Assembly: GCF_003610895.1 (NCBI RefSeq)
Contig: NZ_MCAS01000006.1
Location: 1-64,000 of the forward strand
Origin: Paraburkholderia fungorum
GTDB lineage: Bacteria; Pseudomonadota; Gammaproteobacteria; Burkholderiales; Burkholderiaceae
Length of the DNA stretch: 64,000 nt
Reading direction: 5' to 3'
A program made the position numbers and the translations under genes. Below are positions 8,402 through 16,735 of this stretch, piece after piece. Within the stretch, counting starts at the first letter, position 1. Every line of letters starts with the position of its first letter. The notes under the pieces were generated by a model, which saw nothing but the letters and a program-made list of their open reading frames with translations, was not told where the DNA came from and did no database searches.

Positions 8402-10924
8402 TTACCAGTGCATGCCGGCGCCGACCGACGCGCCGAACTGGCCGCGCGAGTCAGAGGTGCCTTGCACCTTGTAGACCCACTTGCCGGTTTCCGACAGTTG
8501 CGATATGCCGATTGCCACTGCGGATTGACCGCCATACGTGCCGCCGGCAATGGCGACCATTCCGTGGCCCGGAAGGACCGCTTGAGGCAAGCCCGCAGCC
8601 GCCAGCGCCGACGCCGTGCCGCCGTACGAGTCGCGGCGAGCCGAGCGGATCTGGTCGTCGGTGTAGCTGTTCGCCTGGCCAACTGCGCCGCTCACGCTCT
8701 GCTGCAGCTGATTGACGTTGACCGCGTCCGTGCCTTGCACGCCGGCCGCAACGTTGGTGATCTGACGCTCCTGACCTGCTGCGCCTACCGAAACCGTATT
8801 CGCCCGATCCGCGACCGAGCCCTGGCCCAGTGCAACCGAGTTATCGGCGCTGGCGTTGGCTGCTGCGCCGAGTGCGGTGGCGTTCTGGCCGCTGGCGGTG
8901 GAATTTGCGCCGATCGCGATTGCGTTCGTGCCGGTGGCGTTGGCGCTGGCGCCGACGGCGACGGAATGCGTGCCCGAGGCCTGTGCGCCTTCCGTGTCGG
9001 TGTTGCCGTCGGCGCTAAAGAACGGAACGTTCGGATTTACGGTGATGTTCTGGACCGCGTTGCCGATTGCCGCGTTCAGTTGGCCGAGGTTGACGGCATC
9101 GCTTGCGTCCACGCCGTCGGCGACGTTGTGAATTGCGGTGCCGGCATCACCACCGAGCGTCACACTGTTCTTGTTGACGCTGCCGTCGGCGTTCTGGTCG
9201 TACATCACTGCGCCATCGAGTTTGGCGGCAGTCGCGGCCGTTTGGTCACTGACCGCTTTCAACTGGGAAACGTTGACCGCGTCGGTGTCGGCGGTACCGG
9301 CGGCAACGTTGGTGATCTGGCGTTCTGCTCCGGCTGAACCGACCGATACGCTGTCCGCTCGATCCGCGACGGAACCTTGGCCGAGGGCGACCGAATTGGA
9401 CGCAACGGCGTTCGCTTTATAACCGAGGGCGGTTGAGTTGTCGCCCTGTGCTGTGGCGAGGGTGCCGACGGCGGTGCCGAAGCTGCCTTGCGCCCACGAG
9501 CTTGTGCCGGCGGCGAAGGATTTGTCGCCCGAAGCTACCGAGCCGCTGCCGATCGCAACAGAGTGGTCGCCGCGTGCGATGGCATCGTCTCCGCTACCGT
9601 CAACGCCCGTCGCCTTGAAATAGCGCGATGCGCTCGCCGTGGCGGCCTGCAACTGGCTGACGTTGACCGCGTCGGTCGCTTCGGTGCCGGCTGCGACGTT
9701 GGCTATCTGCCGCTCGCTCCCGGCCGAGCCCACCGAGACGGTATTGGCGCGATCCGCAATCGAGCCGTGACCTAACGCAACGGAATTGTCTGCATCGGCT
9801 TCGGCCATGTTGCCGATGGCGACGCCGCCGAACCCCGTTGCCGAGGAATTGGCGCCGATCGAGGTGGCAACCAGACCGGTTGCCGCAGCGCCTGCGCCTA
9901 CAGCCGTTGTGCCGGTTTCGCTGGCGACGGAATTGGCGCCGACCGCTGTTGAAATCATACCGTCGGCCGAAGCGGAGGTGCCAGCTGCGAAGGACTTCTC
10001 GCCGGAGGCGGACGCGTTACTGCCAATCGCCACTGAGTGGTCGCCGCTCGCCGCTGCGTCGTCACCGCTTCCGTCGATACCCGCTGCCTTGAAGTAACGC
10101 AGCGTGCCATTCTTCGCGACCGCATCGACTTTTCCGTCTACGGCGCTCAATTGACTGACGTTGACTGCATCAGTCGCGGCTGCGCCTGCAGCGACATTCG
10201 TCACGCGACGCTCGTTGCCGGCAGAGCCGACTGATACTTCGCCACTTGCGGTGGTGGCTTCGACGGCTGTGGCGCCTGACCCGGTTGGCACAAATGCTGG
10301 TGTAGTCAGATCGGCGGTGGTGCTCGAGTTCGCGCCTAACGCGACGCTATTGTCGGTTGCAACAGTCGCGCCGTAGCCGATCGCTACCGAATTGATCCCC
10401 ATGGCGTTGCTGTACGCCCCAAGCGCGATTGCGCCGTGCGCGAAGGAACCGGAAAGGCCGCCGAGTGCGATGCTGTAATCAGCCTTTGCCCAAGCCGCCG
10501 CTCCATTCGCAAGCGCGCTCGCCCCACGGGCGATCGAGGTAAAGCCGATTGCCGTAGCGCCTCCTTGGGTCGCAATCGCGCCGCTGCCCAATGCGACCGT
10601 ACCGATGTCCAGCGCCTTTGCCCCGTCGCCGATCGCCGCTGAATTCACGCCATCTGCAAGCGCTCCGCCACCGGCGGCAACCGCGCCAGCTGCAGTGGCT
10701 TGTGCATTCTGAGTCAAGCCAGGGTATGACGGACTGGCATCAAAATAGTCAGTGGCGGCGGTTCCAGCCGCATTTGCTACCGATACGCCACCTATCAACC
10801 CTGCGCTGACCAGTATCGCCAGTCTCCGGGAGGTGTTGCGTTTCGCTTTCGACCGTGCCGTCTCCGACGTCGCCACCCACGTGCCCGTTGCCTCACACCA
10901 AACCGATTTGTAAATCTTATTCAT
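8402..10924 (-). CDS. Trimeric autotransporter adhesin (YadA/Hia family)
   Basis: Surface adhesin of type Vc secretion: three chains form a C-terminal beta-barrel in the outer membrane and expose a shared head and stalk. The 840-aa protein begins with an ESPR extended signal (MNKIYKSVWCEATGTWVATS) and a hydrophobic signal segment ending near VANAAG. The passenger carries many left-handed parallel-beta head repeats of the SVAIG-x-x-A type and several neck motifs ending TDAVNVSQL. The end is a YadA anchor domain (GTYGGQSAVAIGISQLSETG ... GAGMHW, final aromatic Trp). Two head-plus-neck cassettes of about 150 residues, each starting RYFKA(A/T)G(I/V)DGSGDDA, are near-duplicates. The ligand cannot be inferred. 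No partner gene is needed and none is adjacent. Confidence 0.95.
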   Translation of the reverse strand: MNKIYKSVWCEATGTWVATSETARSKAKRNTSRRLAILVSAGLIGGVSVANAAGTAATDYFDASPSYPGLTQNAQATAAGAVAAGGGALADGVNSAAIGDGAKALDIGTVALGSGAIATQGGATAIGFTSIARGASALANGAAAWAKADYSIALGGLSGSFAHGAIALGAYSNAMGINSVAIGYGATVATDNSVALGANSSTTADLTTPAFVPTGSGATAVEATTASGEVSVGSAGNERRVTNVAAGAAATDAVNVSQLSAVDGKVDAVAKNGTLRYFKAAGIDGSGDDAAASGDHSVAIGSNASASGEKSFAAGTSASADGMISTAVGANSVASETGTTAVGAGAAATGLVATSIGANSSATGFGGVAIGNMAEADADNSVALGHGSIADRANTVSVGSAGSERQIANVAAGTEATDAVNVSQLQAATASASRYFKATGVDGSGDDAIARGDHSVAIGSGSVASGDKSFAAGTSSWAQGSFGTAVGTLATAQGDNSTALGYKANAVASNSVALGQGSVADRADSVSVGSAGAERQITNVAAGTADTDAVNVSQLKAVSDQTAATAAKLDGAVMYDQNADGSVNKNSVTLGGDAGTAIHNVADGVDASDAVNLGQLNAAIGNAVQNITVNPNVPFFSADGNTDTEGAQASGTHSVAVGASANATGTNAIAIGANSTASGQNATALGAAANASADNSVALGQGSVADRANTVSVGAAGQERQITNVAAGVQGTDAVNVNQLQQSVSGAVGQANSYTDDQIRSARRDSYGGTASALAAAGLPQAVLPGHGMVAIAGGTYGGQSAVAIGISQLSETGKWVYKVQGTSDSRGQFGASVGAGMHW

Positions 10925-11531
10925 ATTTTCTGAAACTCCGCGGAATTACGAGCGTGGACGGCACGTGAAAGCATGTTGATTCGGAAAAGGCGTCATCGCC
11001 CCGATTTGTCGCGCACAAATAGAACATGTCGACCGCGGTATTTCCGTTGTCCGTTTTCCGTGTCCTGCTTAAATTTTTCGCGCGTCCGAATCTTCTGCGT
11101 CACGCCCTTAAGTCCACAGGATTAAGTGCTTGGGCGATGATCGGCGGGATTGTCAGACCTGGTGGGGAAAAGGCGGAATAAGCCAATTCTTAAATTATTG
11201 AAAATAAATAATCGGCTGTAATTAAATATGAATAAGTGTTTTTTGATTGTTAAAAATAAGGAATGGTCTTGTTTTGTCTTATGTGGTAATTCAAAATATA
11301 AGAATGTAATAATTTATAGTTTTGAAAATTTATTTGATTCGGTGCGGATTGCCTTCTGACTTTCTTACGTAAATCCGACGACGTGCCAGCAAGCCACCGG
11401 AAACCGCTGACAGAGTCATGTCCTTGCTCCTGTCGCGCTCCTATTTTCCGGAGCGTCAAACCGGTATCGACGTCAACCTCGCTTCCTGACAAACGTTCTA
11501 CAATGCCGGTTGTTCTCTGAAGTGAGTTTTC
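10925..11531. other. Long AT-rich intergenic region upstream of the adhesin gene
   Basis: This 607-bp gap separates the divergent adhesin and beta-propeller genes. From about 11178 to 11340 the DNA is strongly AT-rich, with runs such as AAATTATTGAAAATAAATAAT near 11190, in contrast to the GC-rich surroundings. No credible gene or RNA is visible in it. Such sequence is typical of targets of H-NS/MvaT-like silencers and of horizontally acquired adhesin promoters; both readings are inference. A TACAAT at 11499-11504 is a possible -10 for the plus-strand gene at 11532. Confidence 0.5.
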
Positions 11532-12551
11532 ATGCGCAAATTTCTTCTTTCCGGCTTGACCGCTACGTTCGCCGCAGGCGCAACGCTGGCCGCCGCCGCA
11601 GGTTTTTTTTCTCCGGCGGCCCACGCCAATAACGTGATCGTGCTGAATTCCGGCGAAGCCACGCTGAGCCTGATTGACGAGACCACCCGCCAGGTCGTCG
11701 GCACGGTGCCGACGGGCAAGGAACCACATCACCTGATGGCCACGCCGGACAATTCGTCCCTGATCGTCGCCAACTCGGTGTCGAACAACCTGATGTTCGT
11801 CGATCCGAAATCGGGCCAGGTGCAGCGCTGGGTCGAGAACATCGAGGATCCATACCAGATCGGTTTTTCGCCAGACCGCAAGTGGCTCGTCACCACCGGG
11901 CTGCGTCTGGACCGCCTCGACATCTATCATTACGACAGCCAGAAAAACCAGATGACGCTGGCTTCGCGTTTGCCGCTCGCGGTGATGCCGAGCCACATGG
12001 CGTTCACCAATGACAGCAAGACGGTTTTCGTCACGTTGCAGGTTTCGGGCGAGCTGGCGGCTATTGATCTGGCCACGCAAACCGTCAAGTGGAAGATGAA
12101 AGTCGGCAAGGTGCCGGCCGGCTTGTGGATGACGCCGGGCGAGAAGTACCTGTTGATCGGCATGACCGGGTCGGATTACGTTGCGGTGGTCGACTGGCGC
12201 AACCAGAAAATCGTCAAAACCATCCAGACAGGCAAGGGCGCGCACAACTTCCGCTCGCTGGCGGACGGCAAGCACGTGGCGGTGTCGAATCGCGTCGCGA
12301 GCACGATCAGCATCATCGACGAAGACACGCTGACCAATGTCGGCGACATCACCGGTTTGATGCCAGGGCCGGACGACATGGAGCTTTCCGCCGACAAACG
12401 CTATCTGTGGGTGACCTTCCGCTTCGCGAAGCATGTCGGCATCATCGACCTGAACACGCGTAAGCTGATCCAGACGATTGCCGTCGGCCGTTCGCCGCAC
12501 GGTATCTATTTCTTCAATCGCGCGCCGGTCACCGCGCCGAACGGCGCTTGA
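11532..12551 (+). CDS. Exported YVTN/YncE-type beta-propeller protein
   Basis: A 339-aa protein with an N-terminal signal peptide (MRKFLLSGLTATFAAGATLA, cleavage probably after AHA) followed by repeated beta-propeller blades: VIVLNSGEATLSLIDETT, LIVANSVSNNLMFVDP, TVFVTLQVSGELAAIDL, YLLIGMTGSDYVAVVDW and YLWVTFRFAKHVGIIDL. The blades resemble the YncE/cytochrome-d1-like propellers, which are periplasmic; the ligand or partner is unknown. There is no haem-binding CxxCH motif, so a cytochrome role is not supported. GAAGTGAG precedes the ATG at a suitable distance. The sterol-desaturase-like gene follows 78 bp downstream in the same direction. Confidence 0.85.
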   Translation: MRKFLLSGLTATFAAGATLAAAAGFFSPAAHANNVIVLNSGEATLSLIDETTRQVVGTVPTGKEPHHLMATPDNSSLIVANSVSNNLMFVDPKSGQVQRWVENIEDPYQIGFSPDRKWLVTTGLRLDRLDIYHYDSQKNQMTLASRLPLAVMPSHMAFTNDSKTVFVTLQVSGELAAIDLATQTVKWKMKVGKVPAGLWMTPGEKYLLIGMTGSDYVAVVDWRNQKIVKTIQTGKGAHNFRSLADGKHVAVSNRVASTISIIDEDTLTNVGDITGLMPGPDDMELSADKRYLWVTFRFAKHVGIIDLNTRKLIQTIAVGRSPHGIYFFNRAPVTAPNGA

Positions 12552-12591
12552 TGCAGTATTGATGCAGTATTGATGCGTATTGATGCGGCAA
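12549..12591. repeat. Short tandem repeat after the propeller gene
   Basis: TGATGCAGTAT occurs twice in a row starting with the stop codon at 12549, then a 10-base shortened copy TGATGCGTAT and a decayed TGATGCGGCA. It lies in the 78-bp gap before the next gene. It is probably slippage; no function is apparent. Confidence 0.8.
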
Positions 12592-12629
12592 TCAGCGAAA
12601 CGTCAGGAATGAAGTAACAGGCCAGCACC

Positions 12630-13631
12630 ATGTTCCATCTGATTTTTTCTTCACTCGACAGCTTCGTCTCAGCGGTGCAGACGCTGCTGTACGTCGACGT
12701 GGTGCAGCCGTTGCTGTTCCGCTTCGATTTGATGGGCTATGACGAAGATACCTACGACAGCCTGTATTGGGTGATCGTCGGCGTCATCGAGGTGCTAGCG
12801 ATGTACGCGGTGCTGCGCCCGCTCGAGGCGCTGCGCCCGGTGGAGCGTTGGGAGAACCGCAAGGCCGTGCGGGTCGACGTGATCTATACCTGGATCGCCA
12901 AGCTCGGCATCCTCAACCTGTTTTTCTTTTTTGCGCTGCAGCCTTTCTTCGACACCGTCCAGGCCTGGCTGCGTCTGCACAACATCGCGAATATCGAGTT
13001 CGACAATCTGTGGCCGGGCGTCACCACGCAGCCGCTCGTTACCTTTGTGATGTATCTGCTCGTGCTTGATTTCGCCGGCTACTGGTACCACCGGTGGGAG
13101 CATCGGATCGGCGTGTGGTGGGAGTTGCACGCGGTGCATCACAGCCAGCAGCAGATGTCGCTCTGGTCCGACGACCGTAACCATCTGCTCGACGATCTGC
13201 TGCAAGCGTCGTTCTTCGCAGTGATCGCACTGGTGATCGGTGTGCCGCCGTCGCAATTCGTCGTGCTGGTCGCAATCACGAATCTGGCGCAGAGCGTGCA
13301 GCACGCGAACATTCGTCTGTACTTCGGCTGGCTCGGCGAGCGCCTGCTGGTCAGTCCGACTTTCCATCGCCGTCACCATGCGATTGGCTACGGCCATGAA
13401 GGCCTGAAGTACGGTTGCAATTTCGGCGTTCTGTTCCCGTGGTGGGACATGCTGTTTCGCAGCGTGTCCTGGAGCCGGGAGATGGAGCCAACCGGCATCC
13501 GCGATCAACTGGAAGGCCGGCGCTACGGTGACGGTTTCTGGGCGCAGCACTGGCTCGCCTTCGTACGCATCGCCGGGCGCCTTTCGCCGAAGCGCCGCCG
13601 CGCCGAAGGCAGCGACGCCGCGCCGGTTTGA
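12630..13631 (+). CDS. Sterol desaturase / fatty-acid hydroxylase family membrane protein
   Basis: Integral membrane di-iron oxygenase-type protein of the fatty-acid hydroxylase superfamily; bacterial members act on diverse lipids and the substrate here is unknown. The 333-aa sequence has several membrane segments (VIVGVIEVLAMYAVL, LGILNLFFFFALQPF, FVMYLLVLDFAGYWY, FAVIALVIGV) and the three His clusters expected for the di-iron site: HRWEH, HAVHHS and HRRHH. It follows the propeller gene in the same direction and may share its transcript. The His clusters make the family assignment firm; the physiological reaction is open. Confidence 0.88.
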   Translation: MFHLIFSSLDSFVSAVQTLLYVDVVQPLLFRFDLMGYDEDTYDSLYWVIVGVIEVLAMYAVLRPLEALRPVERWENRKAVRVDVIYTWIAKLGILNLFFFFALQPFFDTVQAWLRLHNIANIEFDNLWPGVTTQPLVTFVMYLLVLDFAGYWYHRWEHRIGVWWELHAVHHSQQQMSLWSDDRNHLLDDLLQASFFAVIALVIGVPPSQFVVLVAITNLAQSVQHANIRLYFGWLGERLLVSPTFHRRHHAIGYGHEGLKYGCNFGVLFPWWDMLFRSVSWSREMEPTGIRDQLEGRRYGDGFWAQHWLAFVRIAGRLSPKRRRAEGSDAAPV

Positions 13632-13814
13632 GCGTTCTTCCTCCCACGCCGCCGGTTTTCCCGGCGGCGCGTCACGTGGTTTATCCTGTCCACGTTTGCG
13701 CGCATGTTCCTGGTTCGTTTTCCGATTTGCGTCCCGGTCAGTTTGACGGACGGATCGCCAGTTCGTCGCGCAGTTTCCCTTGTTCCATTGTTTCGTTCAC
13801 CGGCACTGGCTCGC

Positions 13815-14645
13815 ATGAATGATCTGTTGCGCTCGTTCGGACGTGCGCTCGCAAGCGCGCTCCACCCGCGCATGCTCTGGCTGACCGTCCTGCCATTTCT
13901 GGCAGCGACCATCGGGTGGGGCGTGATCCTGTGGTTTTCCTGGCAGACGCTGATCGGCGCTACCCGCACGTGGCTCGAAAGCTGGTCGTTCACGGTCACG
14001 CTTTATCGCCTGTTCGACTGGCTGGGTTTTTCGGCGCTGCACGCGGCGATCGCGCCGTTCATCGTGATTGCGATGGCGATTCCGTTGATTGTCGTCACGG
14101 TGTTGCTGCTGATCGCCACGCTGTCGATGCCGGCTGTCATCCGCTTTCTGTCGGCACGGCAATTCGCCGGGCTGGAAATGCGCCGCGGCGGAACGTGGTA
14201 CGGTAGTCTCGGCCAGGCGTTGTGGACCACGCTGGTCTGTCTCGTGCTATTGATCGTCACGTTGCCGCTGTGGTTGGTGCCGCCGTTCTTCGCGTTGATT
14301 CCGCCGCTCCTGTGGGGCTGGCTGACCTATCGCGTAATGAGTTACGACGCGCTTGCGCTGCATGCCACGCCTGACGAGCGGCGCGCGCTGGTGCGGCGCT
14401 TCCGGTTGCCGCTACTGTTGATCGGTATCGCGAGCGGATTGCTGGGATCGCTGCCTACGCTGTTGTGGGCGTCGTCGGTGTGGTTGATCGTGCTGTTCCC
14501 GGTGATCACTGCGGTGACGATCTGGATCTACGCGTTCATTCTCGTGTTTTCGGCGCTGTGGTTCGGCTATTACTGTTTGCGCGCGCTGCAACGTATGCGC
14601 GCGGAAGAGCACGGCCCGCGGCATGCGGCGCCGGTTCCTTACTGA
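13815..14645 (+). CDS. EI24/CysZ-like integral membrane protein
   Basis: A 276-aa membrane protein of the EI24 domain family, which includes the sulfate transporter CysZ; most betaproteobacterial members are uncharacterised. Hydrophobic segments include LTVLPFLAATIGWGVILWF, FIVIAMAIPLIVVTVLLLIA, TLVCLVLLIVTLPLWLVPPF and VWLIVLFPVITAVTIWIYAF. The open frame extends upstream to 13704, but ATG 13815 gives the usual N-terminus (MNDLLRSFGRALASALHPRM). It is followed 30 bp later by the CinA-like gene, so the two are probably an operon. Sulfate transport should not be assumed without cys genes nearby, and none is seen. Confidence 0.8.
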   Translation: MNDLLRSFGRALASALHPRMLWLTVLPFLAATIGWGVILWFSWQTLIGATRTWLESWSFTVTLYRLFDWLGFSALHAAIAPFIVIAMAIPLIVVTVLLLIATLSMPAVIRFLSARQFAGLEMRRGGTWYGSLGQALWTTLVCLVLLIVTLPLWLVPPFFALIPPLLWGWLTYRVMSYDALALHATPDERRALVRRFRLPLLLIGIASGLLGSLPTLLWASSVWLIVLFPVITAVTIWIYAFILVFSALWFGYYCLRALQRMRAEEHGPRHAAPVPY

Positions 14646-14675
14646 TGAATTATTGACTAGGCGAAAGAGGCGGCA

Positions 14676-15479
14676 ATGGCATTTGGCGTCATCATCATCG
14701 GCGACGAAATCCTGTCGGGCAGACGCGTCGACAAGCATCTGCCGAAGGTCATCGAATTGCTGGGCGCGCGCGGCTTGTCGCTCGGCTGGGCGGAATATAT
14801 CGGCGACGAACCGGAGCGCATCACGGCAACGCTGCGGCGCACGTTCGCATCGGGCGACATCGTGTTCTCGACGGGCGGCATCGGCGCCACGCCGGACGAC
14901 CATACCCGCCAGTGCGCGGCCGCGGCGCTTGGCGTACCGCTCGAGTTGCATCCGGAGGCTGAGCGGCTGATTCAGGAGCGCATCCGCGATATGCATCCGG
15001 CAAACTCGGCTACGCCGCTCGATCTGGCTTCGCCGGAGAACCGGCATCGTCTGAATATGGGCACGTATCCGCAGGGCGCATCGATCATTCCCAACGGCTA
15101 CAACAAGATCCCGGGCTTCTCGATCAAACAGCACTACTTCGTGCCGGGCTTTCCGGTCATGGCGTGGCCGATGATCGAGTGGGTGCTGGATACGCAGTAC
15201 GCGCATCTGCATCACGCGATGCCGCACGCGGAAAAATCATTGCTGGTCTTCGAGCTGCCGGAGTCGCGTCTTACGCCGCTGATGGAAAAGATCGAACAGG
15301 ATTTTCCGGGCGTGCGAGTGTTCAGCCTGCCGAGCGTGGGCGATGCGGAGCGCGGCGGTGTGTACGCGCGGCATCACATCGATCTTGGTGTGAAGGGCGA
15401 ACCGGAAGCGGTGGCGGCGGCCTTCGTGAAGTTGCGCGAAGGTGTTCACCTGCTCGGAGGCGACATTGTCGAGCCTTGA
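14676..15479 (+). CDS. CinA N-terminal-type molybdopterin-binding domain protein
   Basis: A 267-aa protein built around the MoaB/MogA-like fold also found at the N-terminus of CinA. The start MAFGVIIIGDEILSGRRVDKH and the STGGIGATPDDHT motif near residue 67 are diagnostic. It is shorter than full CinA (about 400 aa) and lacks the C-terminal nicotinamide-mononucleotide deamidase domain. In other bacteria the N-terminal domain is associated with ADP-ribose pyrophosphatase activity, so a nucleotide-repair role is more likely than competence, but this is inference. It lies 30 bp after the EI24-type gene and ends before an intrinsic terminator. Confidence 0.85.
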   Translation: MAFGVIIIGDEILSGRRVDKHLPKVIELLGARGLSLGWAEYIGDEPERITATLRRTFASGDIVFSTGGIGATPDDHTRQCAAAALGVPLELHPEAERLIQERIRDMHPANSATPLDLASPENRHRLNMGTYPQGASIIPNGYNKIPGFSIKQHYFVPGFPVMAWPMIEWVLDTQYAHLHHAMPHAEKSLLVFELPESRLTPLMEKIEQDFPGVRVFSLPSVGDAERGGVYARHHIDLGVKGEPEAVAAAFVKLREGVHLLGGDIVEP

Positions 15480-15516
15480 GGCCGTTGCGACCGGACCGCG
15501 CGGTTGATCTGCGGTT

Positions 15517-15541
15517 AATCCGGCTCGGACGCCGGATTTTA
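15517..15541 (+). terminator. Intrinsic terminator after the CinA-like gene
   Basis: AATCCGGC (15517-15524) pairs with GCCGGATT (15531-15538) around a six-base loop, and the right arm runs into TTTT, 38 bases after the stop codon at 15479. Confidence 0.7.
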
Positions 15542-15832
15542 TTCGGGCTCGTTTGTACTCGCGTCTAACGGACCAGAGCGGACCTGGAGCGGCCCAGGAG
15601 TGGACCAGGACCGCGCCAGGAACAGATTAAGACTCGGCGCATCATCGGCCTGTCACATGCAGCGCCGACGATGCGTCTAATTGTCCCGCACGCCGCTCGG
15701 CCTCTGCCACGCTTTTGCGTCGGTGCGCACACGTGTCAGGCGAAAGGCATCAATCTGCCGTACTTGCCAGTAGCCGTCCGCGTATGCAGCGCCTCCCGCG
15801 CGGACAGCAACAATCAGGCGAGCGCTCAGCGC
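15542..15832. other. Convergent intergenic region with GGACCAGG-like repeats
   Basis: Together with the terminator just before it this makes a 353-bp gap between the convergent CinA-like and rhodanese genes. Between about 15570 and 15625 degenerate copies of GGACC(A/T)GG / GGCCCAGG recur. No gene, RNA or convincing minus-strand terminator for the rhodanese gene is visible. Confidence 0.4.
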
Positions 15833-16297
15833 TCAGGCGCCGATCCACGGCAACCCGCGAAAGCACCAGCCCGACACTGTCTTCCGATGCCCCTGGCCGT
15901 CCTTATCGCCTTCGAAGCCTTCCAGCAGATCGTAGGCCTTGGTATAGCCCGCCTGGGTGGCGGCGATCGCGGCGAGCTTCGAGCGCGCGGCGCTGCGGCA
16001 CAAAAACAGCACGGGCGTATCGGGCGTGGCCGCCTGGCTCAGTTGCTGAAGGAATTCCTGGTTCGGCACCGCGCCCGGATAGCGCGTCCATTCCACATGC
16101 GCGTATTGTCCGTCGCCGATAACCGGCCGGCCGACCCAATCGAGTTCGGCACGGGTGCGCACGTCGACAAGACGCGTGCGCGGATCGAGTTGCAGCAGTT
16201 CGAACGCCTCGGCGGGCGACACCGCGCCCGCATAGGGCAACTGGTTCTCGGTGCGGCGTTTTTCCGCCTGGGCGTACAACTGTTCGAGCGTGCTCAT
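15833..16297 (-). CDS. Rhodanese-like domain protein
   Basis: Single-domain rhodanese homologue of 154 aa, a family that carries sulfane sulfur on an active-site cysteine. The domain runs from about residue 25 (SPAEAFELLQLDPRTRLVDV) to the end, with the active-site loop CRSAARS near residue 113 giving a six-residue loop typical of sulfurtransferases. The upstream in-frame Met at 16321 is possible, but ATG 16297 is preceded by a strong AAGGAGG and is preferred. It diverges from glnA across a 438-bp regulatory region. The acceptor is unknown. Confidence 0.88.
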   Translation of the reverse strand: MSTLEQLYAQAEKRRTENQLPYAGAVSPAEAFELLQLDPRTRLVDVRTRAELDWVGRPVIGDGQYAHVEWTRYPGAVPNQEFLQQLSQAATPDTPVLFLCRSAARSKLAAIAATQAGYTKAYDLLEGFEGDKDGQGHRKTVSGWCFRGLPWIGA

Positions 16298-16399
16298 GAG
16301 CGCAAACCTCCTTCGGACCAAATGATCATTCTAGCGCGCAGCAGGTGGCGCGCATGCCGTTCAGACGCAGCCCGCACCCGCGCGAAGCAGCGCAGCGGA

Positions 16400-16529
16400 T
16401 GCCTGATCGTGGTGCATACTTATAAAAATGCACCAAAATGAAGACATCGATCGCGGCCCGTTCGCCTGATGCACTGATTCGGTGCGTTGCGTCGCGTAAA
16501 GATTTAGGGGCTGCATGCCGTTCGGTGCG
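16400..16529 (+). promoter_or_regulatory. Candidate NtrC enhancer cluster upstream of glnA
   Basis: The NtrC consensus is TGCACY-N5-RGTGCA. The best site is TGCACTGATTCGGTGCG at 16470-16486 (one mismatch). Weaker sites are TGCCTGATCGTGGTGCA at 16400-16416 (perfect right half), TGCACCAAAATGAAGAC at 16429-16445 (perfect left half) and a degenerate one around 16512-16529 sharing TTCGGTGCGT. The last two centres are about 42 bp apart, four helical turns. All lie 56-185 bp upstream of the sigma-54 element, the usual enhancer distance. ntrC itself is encoded downstream. Confidence 0.65.
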
Positions 16530-16584
16530 TCCATTCCCTGCAAACGCGCGCGCAGGGCGGTTTTGCGCCGGGTTGGCGCACACA

Positions 16585-16600
16585 TGGCACAGAAGCTGCT
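16585..16600 (+). promoter_or_regulatory. Sigma-54 (-24/-12) promoter of glnA
   Basis: TGGCACAGAAGCTGCT places the invariant GG at 16586-16587 and GC at 16598-16599 with exactly ten bases between them; the only departure from TGGCAC-N5-TTGCT is C for the first T of the -12 box. Transcription would start near 16610, leaving a leader of about 125 bases before glnA. A separate sigma-70 promoter is not evident by eye. Confidence 0.75.
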
Positions 16601-16735
16601 TTATTGGTGCCGATCGATTTGTACCGGCAGGCTTTTATGTTCATCCTCAACGATAGAGGGGTGGACGCGCCGGGATGGGTCAGCTAGATTGGGCGGCGGC
16701 TGAATCCGCCGAATTCGTTAATCAGGAGATAGGTT

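Larger units (their letters stand above)
16298..16735. other. Divergent rhodanese/glnA intergenic region
   Basis: This 438-bp gap holds the rhodanese ribosome-binding site at its left end, the NtrC-like sites at 16400-16529, the sigma-54 promoter at 16585-16600 and the glnA leader. The glnA Shine-Dalgarno sequence is AGGAGA at about 16725. Short open frames inside it lack coding character and are rejected as genes. Confidence 0.6.

Noticed and set aside
14676..15479. Full CinA competence protein
   Set aside because: Only the N-terminal MoaB/MogA-like domain is present; the deamidase domain is missing.
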